Source: Paracoccaceae bacterium (lineage in GTDB: Bacteria > Pseudomonadota > Alphaproteobacteria > Rhodobacterales > Rhodobacteraceae). From it: DNA of 64,000 bases. A program made the position numbers and the translations under genes. The notes under the pieces are model-generated. The model was not told the origin of the DNA and did not search any database. It saw only the letters and a list, made by a program, of their open reading frames with translations. Positions 40,435 to 49,787 of the stretch are shown here, piece by piece; positions within the stretch are counted from its first letter, which is position 1, and every line of letters begins with the position of its first letter. The stretch is from positions 1 to 64,000 of the forward strand of contig JABURR010000091.1 in the NCBI GenBank assembly GCA_014762635.1, read 5' to 3'.

Positions 40435-41427
40435 TCAGTGGGCTGCGGGCGTAGCTTCGCGGTGACCGGGTTCATCCCTGTGGTCTGCGACGGCTTCGAA
40501 GAAATAGCTGACGAACTGAACCAGCATGGTGATGGCGAACAGGCCGATGAAGGCAGCCATCTGGTATTTGATGAACATTCCGACGCTGCCGGTCTGCGAC
40601 ACCTCGAAATTCATCACAGGGCTGTTGATCATCGATTGCTTGCCGTTGAAGCCAACAGCGATGATGACCCAGCAAGTGGTCATGCCCAGCAGGACCGAGC
40701 CCATTGCATTGACGAAGCCGCGCTTGGTCACGCCAAACCCGGCGTAAAGAACATCGACGCGGACGTGGCCGTCTTCGAACAGCGTGTAGGCCGAGGCGAA
40801 CAGGAACAATGCCGCGTACCAGTAACGCACCAGGTCCCCCATGAGCGCCTGTTCGTAAGAAAAGACGAAACGCGAGATCACGATTGCCAGTTCCGCCGCG
40901 ACGATCAGAAGCGCCAGCCAAGTAAAGCCCAGCGTGCGAGTAAAGAAGGCAATAACGAAAGCGGCGGCAATCAAGGGCATGTGAATGCGGGTGGCTACCC
41001 AACTGGCCTTGCCGAATATGCGCGCGGTATCTTCGTCCATGAAGAACAGAAACAACTTTTCAACCCGCATGAGGGCGATCGTCGAGTCCGCTATTCCGAC
41101 CAGAAGAACTGACCAGAACAGTGCGCGTATCACATAGATGTTGAAATCGTGGAGGCACATCGCATCCCAACGCAGCGCGCGAGTCGGGGTCCGCAAGACG
41201 TATCCAACCGCGATGGCGGCAACCACGACGTATATTAACGGATGCAGCCAAGCGCCGGCGGCGCCGGAAAACAGTCCCCGGATGCCTGGAAAGCCAAATC
41301 CTACCACAAGGACATTGTTGATCAAAAACGCCACGAGGAAAGCCAATACAGTCCACCCAAAAACTCTTACCGCGCGGGCAGGTGCGCCTTCAGGCTCAAG
41401 ACCAAACTTCAAGGCCGTGCTGGACAT
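40435..41427 (-). CDS. dctQ: TRAP transporter small permease DctQ, long form
   Basis: A 330-residue membrane protein with about eight hydrophobic segments, longer than the usual four-helix DctQ of about 170. The C-terminal half (WYAALFLFASAYTLFEDGHV, RVDVLYAGFGVTKRGFVNAM) is the DctQ core; the N-terminal half adds helices. ATG 41427 follows GAGGGG. It pairs with the enlarged DctM, 14 bases downstream. Confidence 0.88.
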   Translation of the reverse strand: MSSTALKFGLEPEGAPARAVRVFGWTVLAFLVAFLINNVLVVGFGFPGIRGLFSGAAGAWLHPLIYVVVAAIAVGYVLRTPTRALRWDAMCLHDFNIYVIRALFWSVLLVGIADSTIALMRVEKLFLFFMDEDTARIFGKASWVATRIHMPLIAAAFVIAFFTRTLGFTWLALLIVAAELAIVISRFVFSYEQALMGDLVRYWYAALFLFASAYTLFEDGHVRVDVLYAGFGVTKRGFVNAMGSVLLGMTTCWVIIAVGFNGKQSMINSPVMNFEVSQTGSVGMFIKYQMAAFIGLFAITMLVQFVSYFFEAVADHRDEPGHREATPAAH

Positions 41428-41542
41428 GGATTTCCCCTCTGTTTCCAACAATCCCGGTCAGCAATTTTCACGCCGACCGCGAAGAGCGTTTGGCAATACC
41501 CTGTAATACGTCACCCGGGCAAAGCGAAATGCTCTAGGACAA

Positions 41543-41564
41543 GAGCGGGGCCGGAGCCCCGCTC
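41543..41564 (-). terminator. Attenuator-like hairpin between dctP and dctQM
   Basis: GAGCGGGGC (41543-41551) pairs with GCCCCGCTC (41556-41564) with a four-base loop, 25 bases beyond the dctP start-distal end on the minus strand. There is no long T-run. It would let most transcripts end after the binding-protein gene, giving the usual excess of DctP. Confidence 0.6.
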
Positions 41565-41588
41565 AATCTTCTTTTCGTGATTTGCCTA

Positions 41589-42677
41589 TCAGATAAGGCC
41601 GAGCACCCGGTTACGCTGGTTGACGAACGTCCCTTCGAACTTCGCCATGGTGCCACCGATATTGCGCAGGGATGCCTGGAACTGGTCGTCGATCTTCGTG
41701 GCCAGTGCCGAGTGATCGCGCGTTTCCGCGAACACTTCTTCGGCGGCTTCACCGAAGGCGTCCCAGATATCGTCGTTGAAGGCACGAACCTGAACGCCCT
41801 GCTCATCGACCAGTTTGTTCATGTACTGGCCGTTCAACGCCATGGCTTCTTCGAACTGGGCTGCGTTTTCTTCCATGCAGGCCGCTTCGATGATTGCCTT
41901 TTCCCAATCGGTCCGGGCTTCGAACCACGATTTGTTCATGCCGAAGGCCAGGCCGCCGCCGGGCTCGTGCATGCCGCCAGTGTAGTAATACTTGGCGGCC
42001 TCGTAGAACTTCATGAAGTAGTCGTTGTACGGACCAACCCACTCGGTCGCATCGATGGAGCCCGAAACAAGGTTTTCATAGATCTGGCCGCCCGGAAGCG
42101 ACACGGTCGAAGCGCCCAGTTTGGACAGCACGTTGCCGCCAAGGCCCGGAATACGCATCTTCAGGCCTTTGAAATCTTCGGGGCTTTCGATTTCCTTGTT
42201 GAACCAGCCGCCAGCCTGCGTACCGGTGCCACCACAAGTGAAGGCCTTGAGGCCGAACTCACCGGAAATCTCGTCCCACAGCTCTTGGCCGCCAGCGAAT
42301 TTGATCCAGGCGTTCCACTCAACCATGGTCATGCCGAACGGCACTGCGGTGAAGTAGGCAAAGCCCGGGTGTTTACCAACCCAGTAATAGTCGGCAGCAA
42401 CGTAGGCCTGGCTGTTGCCCGAGGCTACTTCGTCGAAGACGTCGAATGCACCAACGCGCTCACCGGCTGCGAAGTACTGTACCGCGATGGCACCGTCCGA
42501 CAGCTGTTCGATACGCGCGGCAAGACGCTGAGCGCTGGTGCCGAGCCCGGGGAAGTCGCGGCCCCAAGTAGACACGATAACCATTTCGGTGCGCGACTGC
42601 GCAAGCGAAGGTGCCGCAAGCGTGGTCGACGCAGCAGCACCGAGCGCTGCGCCTTTTAGAAATTTCCGACGTTCCAT
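41589..42677 (-). CDS. dctP: TRAP transporter substrate-binding protein DctP, Tat-exported
   Basis: A 362-residue protein beginning MERRKFLKGAALGAAASTTL, a twin-arginine signal ending near SLAQ. The mature part has GLGTSAQRLAARIEQLSDGA, FDEVASGNSQAYVAADYYWV, GFAYFTAVPFGMTM and FKGLKMRIPGLGGNVLSKLG (with the conserved Arg that binds the carboxylate), and DATEWVGPYNDYFMKFYEAA. It resembles the mannitol/chloroaromatic/lactate-type DctP group. GGGAGGAACT is the ribosome-binding site. First gene of dctP-dctQ-dctM. Confidence 0.93.
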   Translation of the reverse strand: MERRKFLKGAALGAAASTTLAAPSLAQSRTEMVIVSTWGRDFPGLGTSAQRLAARIEQLSDGAIAVQYFAAGERVGAFDVFDEVASGNSQAYVAADYYWVGKHPGFAYFTAVPFGMTMVEWNAWIKFAGGQELWDEISGEFGLKAFTCGGTGTQAGGWFNKEIESPEDFKGLKMRIPGLGGNVLSKLGASTVSLPGGQIYENLVSGSIDATEWVGPYNDYFMKFYEAAKYYYTGGMHEPGGGLAFGMNKSWFEARTDWEKAIIEAACMEENAAQFEEAMALNGQYMNKLVDEQGVQVRAFNDDIWDAFGEAAEEVFAETRDHSALATKIDDQFQASLRNIGGTMAKFEGTFVNQRNRVLGLI

Positions 42678-42702
42678 AGTTCCTCCCATCTGGATGGTCG
42701 TT

Positions 42703-42710
42703 TGTATACA
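42703..42710. promoter_or_regulatory. TGTATACA palindrome upstream of dctP
   Basis: Sequence TTTGTATACACAG lies 26 bases ahead of the dctP start. TGTATACA is the core typical of GntR/FadR-type operators. No GntR gene is in the window, so the regulator would act in trans; inferred. Confidence 0.35.
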
Positions 42711-42999
42711 CAGCGAAATGTGTAATGTGCGGGCGGCGCAACGCAACCTGAATTTTTCCCGATCTTTCGGATTCATTGAGAAATACCTGTGTCAGACCAC
42801 GACATGATCAAAAAACGGGCTGTGCTCATAATGATTTATCTGAATGTTTACCCTATCGGGTCAGGACACCCCGAAGAGCAGCGGCGAGAGGTCGCAGCCG
42901 CGTGCGCCTAACACAATGATGCAGGAACGAGCGAACTGTCGCAGAGATGCCCGATTCCTGCCCTGCACAAACACCCCTGTCGAAAGCGCAACTTCCCCC

Positions 43000-43028
43000 T
43001 TGACGCCTCCGCGCGGCTCCCCTACCTA
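43000..43028 (+). promoter_or_regulatory. Promoter of tRNA-Met
   Basis: TTGACG (43000-43005) and TACCTA (43023-43028) are separated by 17 bases, a good sigma-70 promoter ending 13 bases before the tRNA 5' end. Confidence 0.6.
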
Positions 43029-43041
43029 CGCCCTCGCCTGT

Positions 43042-43118
43042 GGCGGAGTAGCTCAGTTGGTTAGAGCAGCGGAATCATAATCCGCGTGTCGGGGGTTCAA
43101 GTCCCTCCTCCGCTACCA
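43042..43118 (+). tRNA. tRNA-Met (anticodon CAT), CCA encoded
   Basis: A cloverleaf of 77 nt: acceptor GGCGGAG pairs with CTCCGCT, D-arm AGCTCAGTTGGTTAGAGC, anticodon stem GCGGA/TCCGC around loop ATCATAA with CAT, T-arm with GGTTCAAGTCC, and encoded CCA end. The form resembles the elongator tRNA-Met of alphaproteobacteria rather than the initiator, as acceptor pair 1-72 is G-T and the anticodon stem lacks the three initiator G-C pairs. Modified tRNA-Ile(CAT) cannot be fully excluded. Confidence 0.93.
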
Positions 43119-43179
43119 TCCCCCCAAAGAATCAAGAACAGTTTCGAATGCTCACGCGTCGGCCAAACCCGCGCTGATG

Positions 43180-43497
43180 TCAGTCGGGAATACGCGTGCG
43201 CAGGAAAAGGTAGAGCGGCAGCCCGCAACTCACCCCGATGCACCACGTCGCGGGGATCGCCCAGAGCGCGCTCCAGTTCCGGCGCACACGGGTTTCGGCC
43301 ACGATCCAGACCGTGAGCGAAATCGCCGCGATGGTCAGGTCCCAGGTCAGGCCGGTGGCGCTGTCGTTGACATACCAGGCGTCGATCATGCCGCCCCAGT
43401 CCCAGTCGTTGGCCGAAAGCCAGGACATGAAATAGTACATCGGATGCACCGCGCCCCAGGCGGCCAGCCCGAGGTAGCTCATTCTGAGTGGGGACAT
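43180..43497 (-). CDS. DUF2834-family small membrane protein
   Basis: A 105-residue protein beginning [20 protein letters not shown] with three hydrophobic segments (LTWDLTIAAISLTVWIVAE, WSALWAIPATWCIGVSCGLP). The pattern of an aromatic-rich first loop (WLSANDWDWGGMIDAWY) is that of DUF2834 proteins. Its ATG overlaps the micro-lipoprotein stop (TGATG), which overlaps argH, so three genes are coupled. Function unknown. Confidence 0.75.
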   Translation of the reverse strand: MSPLRMSYLGLAAWGAVHPMYYFMSWLSANDWDWGGMIDAWYVNDSATGLTWDLTIAAISLTVWIVAETRVRRNWSALWAIPATWCIGVSCGLPLYLFLRTRIPD

Positions 43498-43637
43498 CAG
43501 CCGCCCACCTTTATCCCGATGCTTGCGCTGCCGCTGATCGTCAGCCCTGCGTCCCGGCTCGGCGGGATCGGGGGGCCGTCCACGCCACAGGCGCTTAGCG
43601 TCATGGCAAGGGCAAGCAGAACCAGTGCCGGCTTCAT
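43497..43637 (-). CDS. Micro-lipoprotein, 46 residues
   Basis: Begins [20 protein letters not shown], a lipoprotein signal with lipobox LSAC and an Asp after Gly-Val. The mature peptide is only about 30 residues, ending with [11 protein letters not shown]. Start overlaps the argH stop (ATGA) and the stop overlaps the DUF2834 start. I know small lipoprotein genes in this position after argH in Rhodobacteraceae. Role unknown. Confidence 0.75.
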   Translation of the reverse strand: MKPALVLLALAMTLSACGVDGPPIPPSRDAGLTISGSASIGIKVGG

Positions 43638-45025
43638 CCGAGTCTCTCCTTCCAGCGGTCGACCTGGACGCGCACCTGGTCCGGCGCCGTCCCGCCATAG
43701 GAGGTACGGCTGCGTACCGAATTGTCTACCCCGAGCACGTCGAAGACGCCTTCGGTAATGGCATCGTGAACGCCCTGCATCTCGGCCAGGCTCAGGTCGG
43801 GCAGGTCGCAGCCCTTCTTCTCAGCCAGAGCGACGAGGCTGCCGGTGACATGGTGGGCATCGCGGAACGGCAGGTTCAGCTCGCGCACCAGCCAGTCGGC
43901 AAGGTCGGTCGCGGTGGAAAACCCGCTGGCCGCCGCGGTTTCCAGGGCCGGGCGGTTGGCGCTCATGTCGCGGACCATGCCTTCCATGGCAGCCAGCGCC
44001 AGCATCAGGTTGTCGGCGGCGTCGAAGACCTGTTCCTTGTCTTCCTGCATGTCCTTGGAATAGGCCAGCGGCAACCCTTTCATCACCGTCATCAGCGCGA
44101 CATTGGCCCCGAAGATCCGGCCGATCTTGGCACGGATCAGCTCTGCCGCGTCGGGGTTCTTCTTCTGCGGCATGATCGAGGAGCCGGTCGAGAACCGGTC
44201 CGACAGGGTCACGAAGCGGAACTGGGCCGAGGACCAGATCACGAGCTCTTCTGCGAAGCGGCTCAGGTGCATGGCGCAGATCGAGGCCGCGGCCAGGAAC
44301 TCCAGCGCGAAATCCCGGTCGCTCACTGCATCCAGCGAATTCGCCGTGGGCCGGTCGAAGCCCAGCGCCTGCGCGGTCATCAAGCGGTCGATCGGGAAAG
44401 AGGTCCCCGCCAGCGCCGCCGAGCCCAGCGGGCTTTCGTTCATCCGCGCCCGCGCGTCGCGAAACCGGCCCATGTCGCGGCCGAACATCTCGACATAGGC
44501 CATCATGTGATGGCCCCAGGTCACCGGCTGCGCGGTCTGCAGATGCGTGAAGCCCGGCATCACCCAGTCGGCCCCGGCCTCGGCCTGCTCGAGCAGCGCG
44601 CGGATCAGCGCCTCGAGCCCGGCTACGGCAGCGTCGATCTGGTCCCGCACCCAGAGGCGGAAATCAGTCGCCACCTGGTCGTTGCGGCTGCGCGCGGTAT
44701 GAAGCCGCCCGGCAGGTTCGCCGATGATCTCTTTCAGGCGGGCCTCCACGTTCATGTGGATGTCTTCCAGCGCCTTGGAAAACGGGAAATCCCCCTGCTC
44801 GATCTCTGACAAGACCGTGAGCAGCCCTTCCCGGATCGCCTCCGCATCGTTATCGCTGATGATGCCTGTCGCGGCCAGCATGGCCGCATGGGCGCGTGAG
44901 CCCGCGATATCCTGGGCGTAGAGCCGCTTGTCGAAATCGATCGAGGCGTTGATCGCCTCCATGATCGCATCCGGACCGGCGGCGAAACGCCCGCCCCACA
45001 TCGCATTGGAAGACTTGTCAGCCAT
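43634..45025 (-). CDS. argH: Argininosuccinate lyase
   Basis: A 463-residue enzyme splitting argininosuccinate into arginine and fumarate. It starts [20 protein letters not shown]. Family landmarks: [53 protein letters not shown] (catalytic His), and the fumarase-superfamily signature [12 protein letters not shown] with the catalytic Ser. Usual length. It is divergent from the TlpA-like gene, 20 bases away. Confidence 0.98.
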   Translation of the reverse strand: MADKSSNAMWGGRFAAGPDAIMEAINASIDFDKRLYAQDIAGSRAHAAMLAATGIISDNDAEAIREGLLTVLSEIEQGDFPFSKALEDIHMNVEARLKEIIGEPAGRLHTARSRNDQVATDFRLWVRDQIDAAVAGLEALIRALLEQAEAGADWVMPGFTHLQTAQPVTWGHHMMAYVEMFGRDMGRFRDARARMNESPLGSAALAGTSFPIDRLMTAQALGFDRPTANSLDAVSDRDFALEFLAAASICAMHLSRFAEELVIWSSAQFRFVTLSDRFSTGSSIMPQKKNPDAAELIRAKIGRIFGANVALMTVMKGLPLAYSKDMQEDKEQVFDAADNLMLALAAMEGMVRDMSANRPALETAAASGFSTATDLADWLVRELNLPFRDAHHVTGSLVALAEKKGCDLPDLSLAEMQGVHDAITEGVFDVLGVDNSVRSRTSYGGTAPDQVRVQVDRWKERLG

Positions 45026-45045
45026 TTGGCACCCGGGAGAAAAAG

Positions 45046-45606
45046 ATGAATTGGTTTCGGTCTGCAGTCCTCTACACGGCGCTTGCACTCGGTGCAAATA
45101 CGGCGATGGCCGATACCGCCGCGCTCGAGGCTCTGCGCGAAGGCACGATGAAGAAGCTCGTCTTTCATACCGAGCCGCAACCGGTGCCCGAAGCGATCTT
45201 CGTCGATGCCGAGGGTAGCCCGGTCGACCTGGCCGAGTATCACGGCAAATACGTTTTGCTGAACTTCTGGGCCACATGGTGCGCGCCCTGCCGTGCGGAA
45301 ATGCCCTCGCTCGCCGCACTGCAGGCCGAGTTGGGCGGCGACGGCTTCGCGGTGGTGACGGTGGCCACGGGCCGCAACTCAGTTGCCGGTATCCGTCGCT
45401 TCTTCGAGGAAACCGGCGTCACCAACCTGCCTCAATACCGGGATCCGAATGGCGCCGTGGCGCGCGAGATGGGCGTTCTGGGTCTGCCGATCACGGTGCT
45501 TCTTGACCCGGAAGGGCAGGAAATCGCCCGGCTGCGCGGTGATGCGGAATGGGACAGCGAAAGCGCCAAGGCGATCATCTCGGCGCTTCTTGTCGGCGAA
45601 AGCTGA
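45046..45606 (+). CDS. TlpA-family thiol-disulfide oxidoreductase
   Basis: A 186-residue exported thioredoxin-like protein. Signal peptide [19 protein letters not shown], then [20 protein letters not shown], the active site [17 protein letters not shown] (CAPC) and cis-Pro loop [18 protein letters not shown]. It should reduce periplasmic disulfides, for example in cytochrome c or oxidase assembly. GGAGAAAA ribosome-binding site. Confidence 0.92.
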   Translation: MNWFRSAVLYTALALGANTAMADTAALEALREGTMKKLVFHTEPQPVPEAIFVDAEGSPVDLAEYHGKYVLLNFWATWCAPCRAEMPSLAALQAELGGDGFAVVTVATGRNSVAGIRRFFEETGVTNLPQYRDPNGAVAREMGVLGLPITVLLDPEGQEIARLRGDAEWDSESAKAIISALLVGES

Positions 45607-45612
45607 CGCAGG

Positions 45613-46182
45613 TCAGCCCCGACCGCCAAGTTCCCCGTGGCGCGGGCAACAGGTCAGGTGGTCGTTCACCATCCCCGTGGCCTGCATGAAGGCATAGGTG
45701 ATCGTCGGGCCGCAGAACCGGAAGCCTTCTGACTTCAGGTCCTTCGAGACTTGCCGCGAGAGCGGCGTTTCCGCCGGAACCTCGGCCATGGAGTTGAACG
45801 CGTTCTGGATCGGTACGCCGCCGACCCGGCCCCAGAGGAATTCCGAAAACCCCTCCCGGCCTTCGATCTCCAGATAGGCCCGGGCGTTACCGATGGCGGC
45901 CTCGATCTTGCCCCGGTGCCGCACGATGCCCGGGTCAGACAGCAGGCGCGTGATCTCAACCTCGCCCCATTCGGCAATCTGCTCGGGGTCGAACCCGGCG
46001 AAGGCCGCGCGGAAATTCTCGCGCTTGCGCAGAATGGTGATCCAGGCCAGCCCCGCCTGAAACCCGTCAAGGATCAGCTTCTCCCAAAGCGCCCGGCTGT
46101 CATATTCCGGAACGCCCCATTCTGTGTCGTGGTAGTCGACATAAAGCGGATCGCTCCCGCACCAGTCACAGCGTTGTTCCAT
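45613..46182 (-). CDS. tag: DNA-3-methyladenine glycosylase I
   Basis: A 189-residue helix-hairpin-helix glycosylase removing 3-methyladenine from DNA. The N-terminal RCDWCGSDPLYVDYHDTEWG and C-terminal VNDHLTCCPRHGEL supply the Cys/His zinc site; LILDGFQAGLAWITILRKRE is the catalytic-domain signature. It ends six bases from the TlpA-like gene stop, tail to tail. Confidence 0.96.
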   Translation of the reverse strand: MEQRCDWCGSDPLYVDYHDTEWGVPEYDSRALWEKLILDGFQAGLAWITILRKRENFRAAFAGFDPEQIAEWGEVEITRLLSDPGIVRHRGKIEAAIGNARAYLEIEGREGFSEFLWGRVGGVPIQNAFNSMAEVPAETPLSRQVSKDLKSEGFRFCGPTITYAFMQATGMVNDHLTCCPRHGELGGRG

Positions 46183-46258
46183 GAGGCCTCCGGACGGCGT
46201 TTACCGAATCTTCGTCATCTTCGCCGCAGTGTCGGACCTGCAATGACGGAGAACTGAA

Positions 46259-47101
46259 ATGAACAAAACAGGAACAACTGGCAATCGTCAAGCAGAGCCT
46301 GGCATGGACAGCCCCCTCTCCGTCGCCATGTCGATGCGGGATCGCGAAACCCTGGACATGGTGAAGGACGCGCTGCGGCGCCGCAACGTGGTGTTGGCCT
46401 ACCAACCCATCGTCAACGCGGCCCGCCCGGACCGGCCTGCCTTCTACGAAGGTTTGCTGCGTGTGCTGGACCCTTCGGGCCGAATCATCCCGGCCCGGGA
46501 CTTCATCGGCGCGGTCGAAACCCATGAAACCGGCCGCATCCTGGATTGCCTCGCGCTGGAACTGGGTCTTGCGGCCCTAGCCGACAACCCGACCCTGCGT
46601 ATCGCGATCAACATGTCCGCCCGGTCCATCGGCTATGCCCGCTGGAATGCGGTGCTGGAAGAGGGGCTTTCACGCGACCCCACGACCGCCGAACGCCTGA
46701 TCCTGGAAATCACCGAATCCTCGGCCATGCTCATGCCCGAGATCGTCACCGCCTTCATGGCGGACCTGCAGGGCCGCGGCATCGCCTTCGCGCTGGATGA
46801 CTTCGGTGCAGGCTACACGGCGTTCAGGTATTTCAAGGAGTTCGACTTCGACTTCGTGAAAATCGACGGCCAGTTCATCCGCGGCATCCCGCACTCTCCG
46901 GACAACCAGGTGCTGACCCGCGCGCTGGTTTCCATCGCCCGGCATTTCGGGATGTTCACCATCGCCGAAAGCGTCGAAACGGCGGATGAGGCGGCGTTCC
47001 TGACGGCCCTTGGCGTGGACTGCCTGCAAGGCTACCACTTCGGCGCGCCGACGATCGAACCCGTTTGGGCAGAAGGCAAGACGCAGCGGCGCGCCGGGTA
47101 A
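46259..47101 (+). CDS. EAL-domain cyclic-di-GMP phosphodiesterase
   Basis: A 280-residue single-domain protein. The EAL motif reads EGL (FYEGLLRVLDPSG), and the other catalytic residues look present: NMSARS, EITESSAML, LDDFGAGYTAFRYF, FVKIDGQFI, IAESVET and CLQGYHFG. It lacks GGDEF, PAS or membrane parts, so it is a stand-alone cytoplasmic enzyme expected to hydrolyse c-di-GMP. GGAGAACTGAA precedes the ATG. Confidence 0.9.
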   Translation: MNKTGTTGNRQAEPGMDSPLSVAMSMRDRETLDMVKDALRRRNVVLAYQPIVNAARPDRPAFYEGLLRVLDPSGRIIPARDFIGAVETHETGRILDCLALELGLAALADNPTLRIAINMSARSIGYARWNAVLEEGLSRDPTTAERLILEITESSAMLMPEIVTAFMADLQGRGIAFALDDFGAGYTAFRYFKEFDFDFVKIDGQFIRGIPHSPDNQVLTRALVSIARHFGMFTIAESVETADEAAFLTALGVDCLQGYHFGAPTIEPVWAEGKTQRRAG

Positions 47102-47246
47102 ATGCCGCAGCGCAGCATAGTTTGGTTGCTAAGCAAGTTTCGAACCTGTAGGAACTCTCGCGACGGGCGGGGGATTGGATCTGTCGTTGCCCGGCAGACT
47201 CTCTTCAGACTTCGCCCAGCCATCGCTCTGAGCAAGAGGAGAGACC

Positions 47247-48422
47247 ATGACCAACGTCGTAATCGCATCAGCAGCCCGGACGCCTGTCGGCAGTTTCGGC
47301 GGTTCCTTCGCGAACACGCCTGCCCATGACCTGGGTGCAGCGGTGCTGGAGGCCCTCGTGGCCCGCGCCGGAATTGAAAAAAGCGACGTCTCCGAAACGA
47401 TCCTCGGCCAGGTCCTGACCGGCGGCCAGGGCCAGAACCCGGCCCGCCAGGCGCACATCAACGCAGGCCTGCCGATCGAAAGCGCCGCCTGGGGCATCAA
47501 CCAGGTCTGCGGCTCGGGCCTGCGTGCCGTCGCGCTTGCCGCCCAGCACATCCAGCTTGGCGATGCGTCGATCGTCGCCGCGGGTGGGCAGGAAAACATG
47601 TCCATGAGCCCCCATGTCGCGAACCTGCGTCAGGGTCACAAGATGGGCGACATGAAGTTCATCGACTCGATGATCAAGGACGGCCTGTGGGACGCGTTCA
47701 ACGGCTACCACATGGGCCAGACCGCCGAGAACGTCGCCGAGAAGTGGCAGATCAGCCGCGACCAGCAGGACGAGTTCGCCCTCGCCTCGCAGAACAAGGC
47801 CGAAGCCGCCCAGAAGGCCGGCAAGTTCGACGACGAGATGATCGCCTTCACCATCAAGACCCGCAAGGGCGACATCGTGGTGGACAAGGACGAATACATC
47901 CGCCACGGCGCGACGATCGAAAGCATGCAGAAACTGCGCCCGGCCTTCACCAAGGACGGCTCGGTCACCGCGGCGAACGCCTCTGGCATCAACGACGGCG
48001 CTGCCGGCGCCCTGCTGATGAGCGCCGACGAGGCCGAGAAGCGCGGCATCGAACCGCTCGCGCGCATCGCCTCCTACGCCACCGCCGGGCTTGATCCGTC
48101 GATCATGGGTGTCGGCCCGATCCACGCGAGCCGCAAGGCGCTCGAAAGGGCTGGCTGGAAGGTCGAGGATCTGGATCTGGTGGAAGCCAACGAGGCCTTC
48201 GCCGCCCAGGCCTGCGCCGTGAACAAGGACATGGGCTGGGATCCGGCCATGGTAAACGTGAACGGCGGCGCCATCGCCATCGGCCACCCGATCGGTGCGT
48301 CTGGCGCCCGGGTGCTCAACACGCTGCTCTTCGAAATGAAGCGTCGCGACGCGAAGAAAGGCCTCGCCACGCTGTGCATCGGCGGCGGCATGGGCGTCGC
48401 CATGTGCGTTGAGCGTCCGTAA
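47247..48422 (+). CDS. phaA: Acetyl-CoA acetyltransferase (beta-ketothiolase)
   Basis: A 391-residue thiolase condensing two acetyl-CoA. Landmarks: [36 protein letters not shown] (nucleophilic Cys), [35 protein letters not shown] (His) and [15 protein letters not shown] (second Cys). With phaB directly downstream it supplies 3-hydroxybutyryl-CoA for polyhydroxybutyrate; phaC is not in the window. Confidence 0.97.
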   Translation: MTNVVIASAARTPVGSFGGSFANTPAHDLGAAVLEALVARAGIEKSDVSETILGQVLTGGQGQNPARQAHINAGLPIESAAWGINQVCGSGLRAVALAAQHIQLGDASIVAAGGQENMSMSPHVANLRQGHKMGDMKFIDSMIKDGLWDAFNGYHMGQTAENVAEKWQISRDQQDEFALASQNKAEAAQKAGKFDDEMIAFTIKTRKGDIVVDKDEYIRHGATIESMQKLRPAFTKDGSVTAANASGINDGAAGALLMSADEAEKRGIEPLARIASYATAGLDPSIMGVGPIHASRKALERAGWKVEDLDLVEANEAFAAQACAVNKDMGWDPAMVNVNGGAIAIGHPIGASGARVLNTLLFEMKRRDAKKGLATLCIGGGMGVAMCVERP

Positions 48423-48521
48423 CACCCGCATAGCGGCCATGCAGGAAAAGCGCTGCATGGCCACAACCTTGCCGGGTATAGGACCGGCAACCTGAAACAA
48501 CATCTCAAGGGGGAATTTGAA

Positions 48522-49244
48522 ATGGGACGAGTGGCACTTGTCACCGGCGGCTCGCGCGGCATCGGTGAAGCAATTTCCAAGGCACTGAAGGCGGAAGGCT
48601 ACGACGTGGCCGCCACCTACGCTGGCAACGACGAGAAGGCCGCCGCCTTCACCGAAGCCACCGGCATCAAGACCTACAAGTGGAACGTGGCCGATTACGA
48701 AGCCTCGAAGGCGGGCATCGCCCAAGTCGAGGCCGACCTGGGCCCGATCGACGTGGTTGTCGCGAACGCCGGCATTACCCGTGACGCGCCCTTCCACAAG
48801 ATGACGCCCGAGCAGTGGAACGAGGTGATCGACACCAACCTCACCGGTGTCTTCAACACCGTCCACCCTGTCTGGCCCGGCATGCGCGAGCGCAAGTTCG
48901 GCCGCATCATCGTGATCAGCTCGATCAACGGCCAGAAGGGTCAGTTCGGCCAGGTGAACTATGCCGCGACCAAGGCCGGCGATCTGGGCATCGTCAAGTC
49001 GCTGGCCCAGGAAGGCGCCCGCGCCGGGATCACCGCGAACGCGATCTGCCCCGGCTATATCGCCACCGAGATGGTGATGGCGGTTCCGGAGAAAGTGCGC
49101 GAGTCGATCATCGGCCAGATTCCTGCCGGTCGTCTGGGTGAGCCGGAAGAGATCGCGCGCTGCGTGACCTTCCTTGCCTCCGACGATGCGGGCTTCATCA
49201 ACGGCTCGACCATCTCGGCCAACGGCGCGCAGTTCTTCTCGTAA
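48522..49244 (+). CDS. phaB: Acetoacetyl-CoA reductase
   Basis: A 240-residue short-chain dehydrogenase. The cofactor loop is VTGGSRGIGEAISKALK, the NAG motif VVANAGITRDAPFHKM, catalytic Ser in VISSINGQKGQFGQ, and the YAATKAG dyad. The length and C-terminal GFINGSTISANGAQFF fit PhbB. It reduces acetoacetyl-CoA with NADPH to R-3-hydroxybutyryl-CoA. Ends in a strong terminator. Confidence 0.97.
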   Translation: MGRVALVTGGSRGIGEAISKALKAEGYDVAATYAGNDEKAAAFTEATGIKTYKWNVADYEASKAGIAQVEADLGPIDVVVANAGITRDAPFHKMTPEQWNEVIDTNLTGVFNTVHPVWPGMRERKFGRIIVISSINGQKGQFGQVNYAATKAGDLGIVKSLAQEGARAGITANAICPGYIATEMVMAVPEKVRESIIGQIPAGRLGEPEEIARCVTFLASDDAGFINGSTISANGAQFFS

Positions 49245-49270
49245 GAACTTCGTACCGGAACGATTCTTGC

Positions 49271-49298
49271 GCCCCCGCTTCGGCGGGGGCTTTTCTTT
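49271..49298 (+). terminator. Rho-independent terminator of phaAB with TTCG loop
   Basis: GCCCCCGC (49271-49278) pairs with GCGGGGGC (49283-49290) around the stable tetraloop TTCG, followed by TTTTCTTT. It lies 26 bases after the phaB stop. The remaining 200 bases to 49499 show no gene. Confidence 0.93.
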
Positions 49299-49499
49299 GT
49301 CTGGCCGTCTTTCTGACCGAGATCGGGTTCAGGTTCTTTACTGGGGACAAGGGTTCGTGACAGTGCGCCGTCGCATCAGATGCGGCACCGCATTCAAATA
49401 CTTGAAGCCCTGTCGCGGCGGGCTCGTACAAGACGCCCCCCGCACGGATTGCTGGTCGCGCAGTGTTTGCCGCGCGCACCAGCTTGGTGTCACGCCGCG

Positions 49500-49664
49500 T
49501 TAGTGCGAAAGACGCTCGATTTCTTCCTTGAGGCGCAATTTCTGCTTCTTGAGCTCGGTGATATTGAGATCGTCACTCGCCGGACTTCGTTGTGCGAGTT
49601 CAACCTTTTCGGAGAGGGCTTGGTGTTTCTTCCGGAGTTCCTGCAGATGCGAACTCAAGCTCAT
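49500..49664 (-). CDS. DUF465 (YdcH-like) small protein
   Basis: A 54-residue helical protein starting MSLSSHLQELRKKHQALSEK, ending LKKQKLRLKEEIERLSH. This basic/acidic coiled pattern with a final KEEIxxL is the DUF465 signature. The ATG at 49664 follows GAGGAGGAC; an in-frame upstream extension is unlikely. Function unknown. Confidence 0.88.
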   Translation of the reverse strand: MSLSSHLQELRKKHQALSEKVELAQRSPASDDLNITELKKQKLRLKEEIERLSH

Positions 49665-49787
49665 CGTCGTCCTCCTCTCAATGATGTAGGATTTCAGTCC
49701 AGCATAAAATCCGAGTCGTGTCACGCGCGCTTACGTCGCATGTGCCATCAAAGTTGACAGACAGGCCTTTCCAAGAGGTGAATCCCG

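Larger units (their letters stand above)
42678..43041. other. Intergenic region with TRAP promoter side and tRNA promoter side
   Basis: A 364-base stretch without a supportable gene between dctP (minus strand) and the tRNA. It contains the TGTATACA palindrome near dctP, several A/T-rich tracts (42760-42850) suited to promoters, and the tRNA promoter at its right end. Nothing else recognisable. Confidence 0.5.

Noticed and set aside
46259-47101. EAL protein as a degenerate, inactive domain because the motif reads EGL
   Set aside because: The metal-binding Glu is kept and the other catalytic residues (N, E, DD, K, E, Q) appear present, so activity is plausible.
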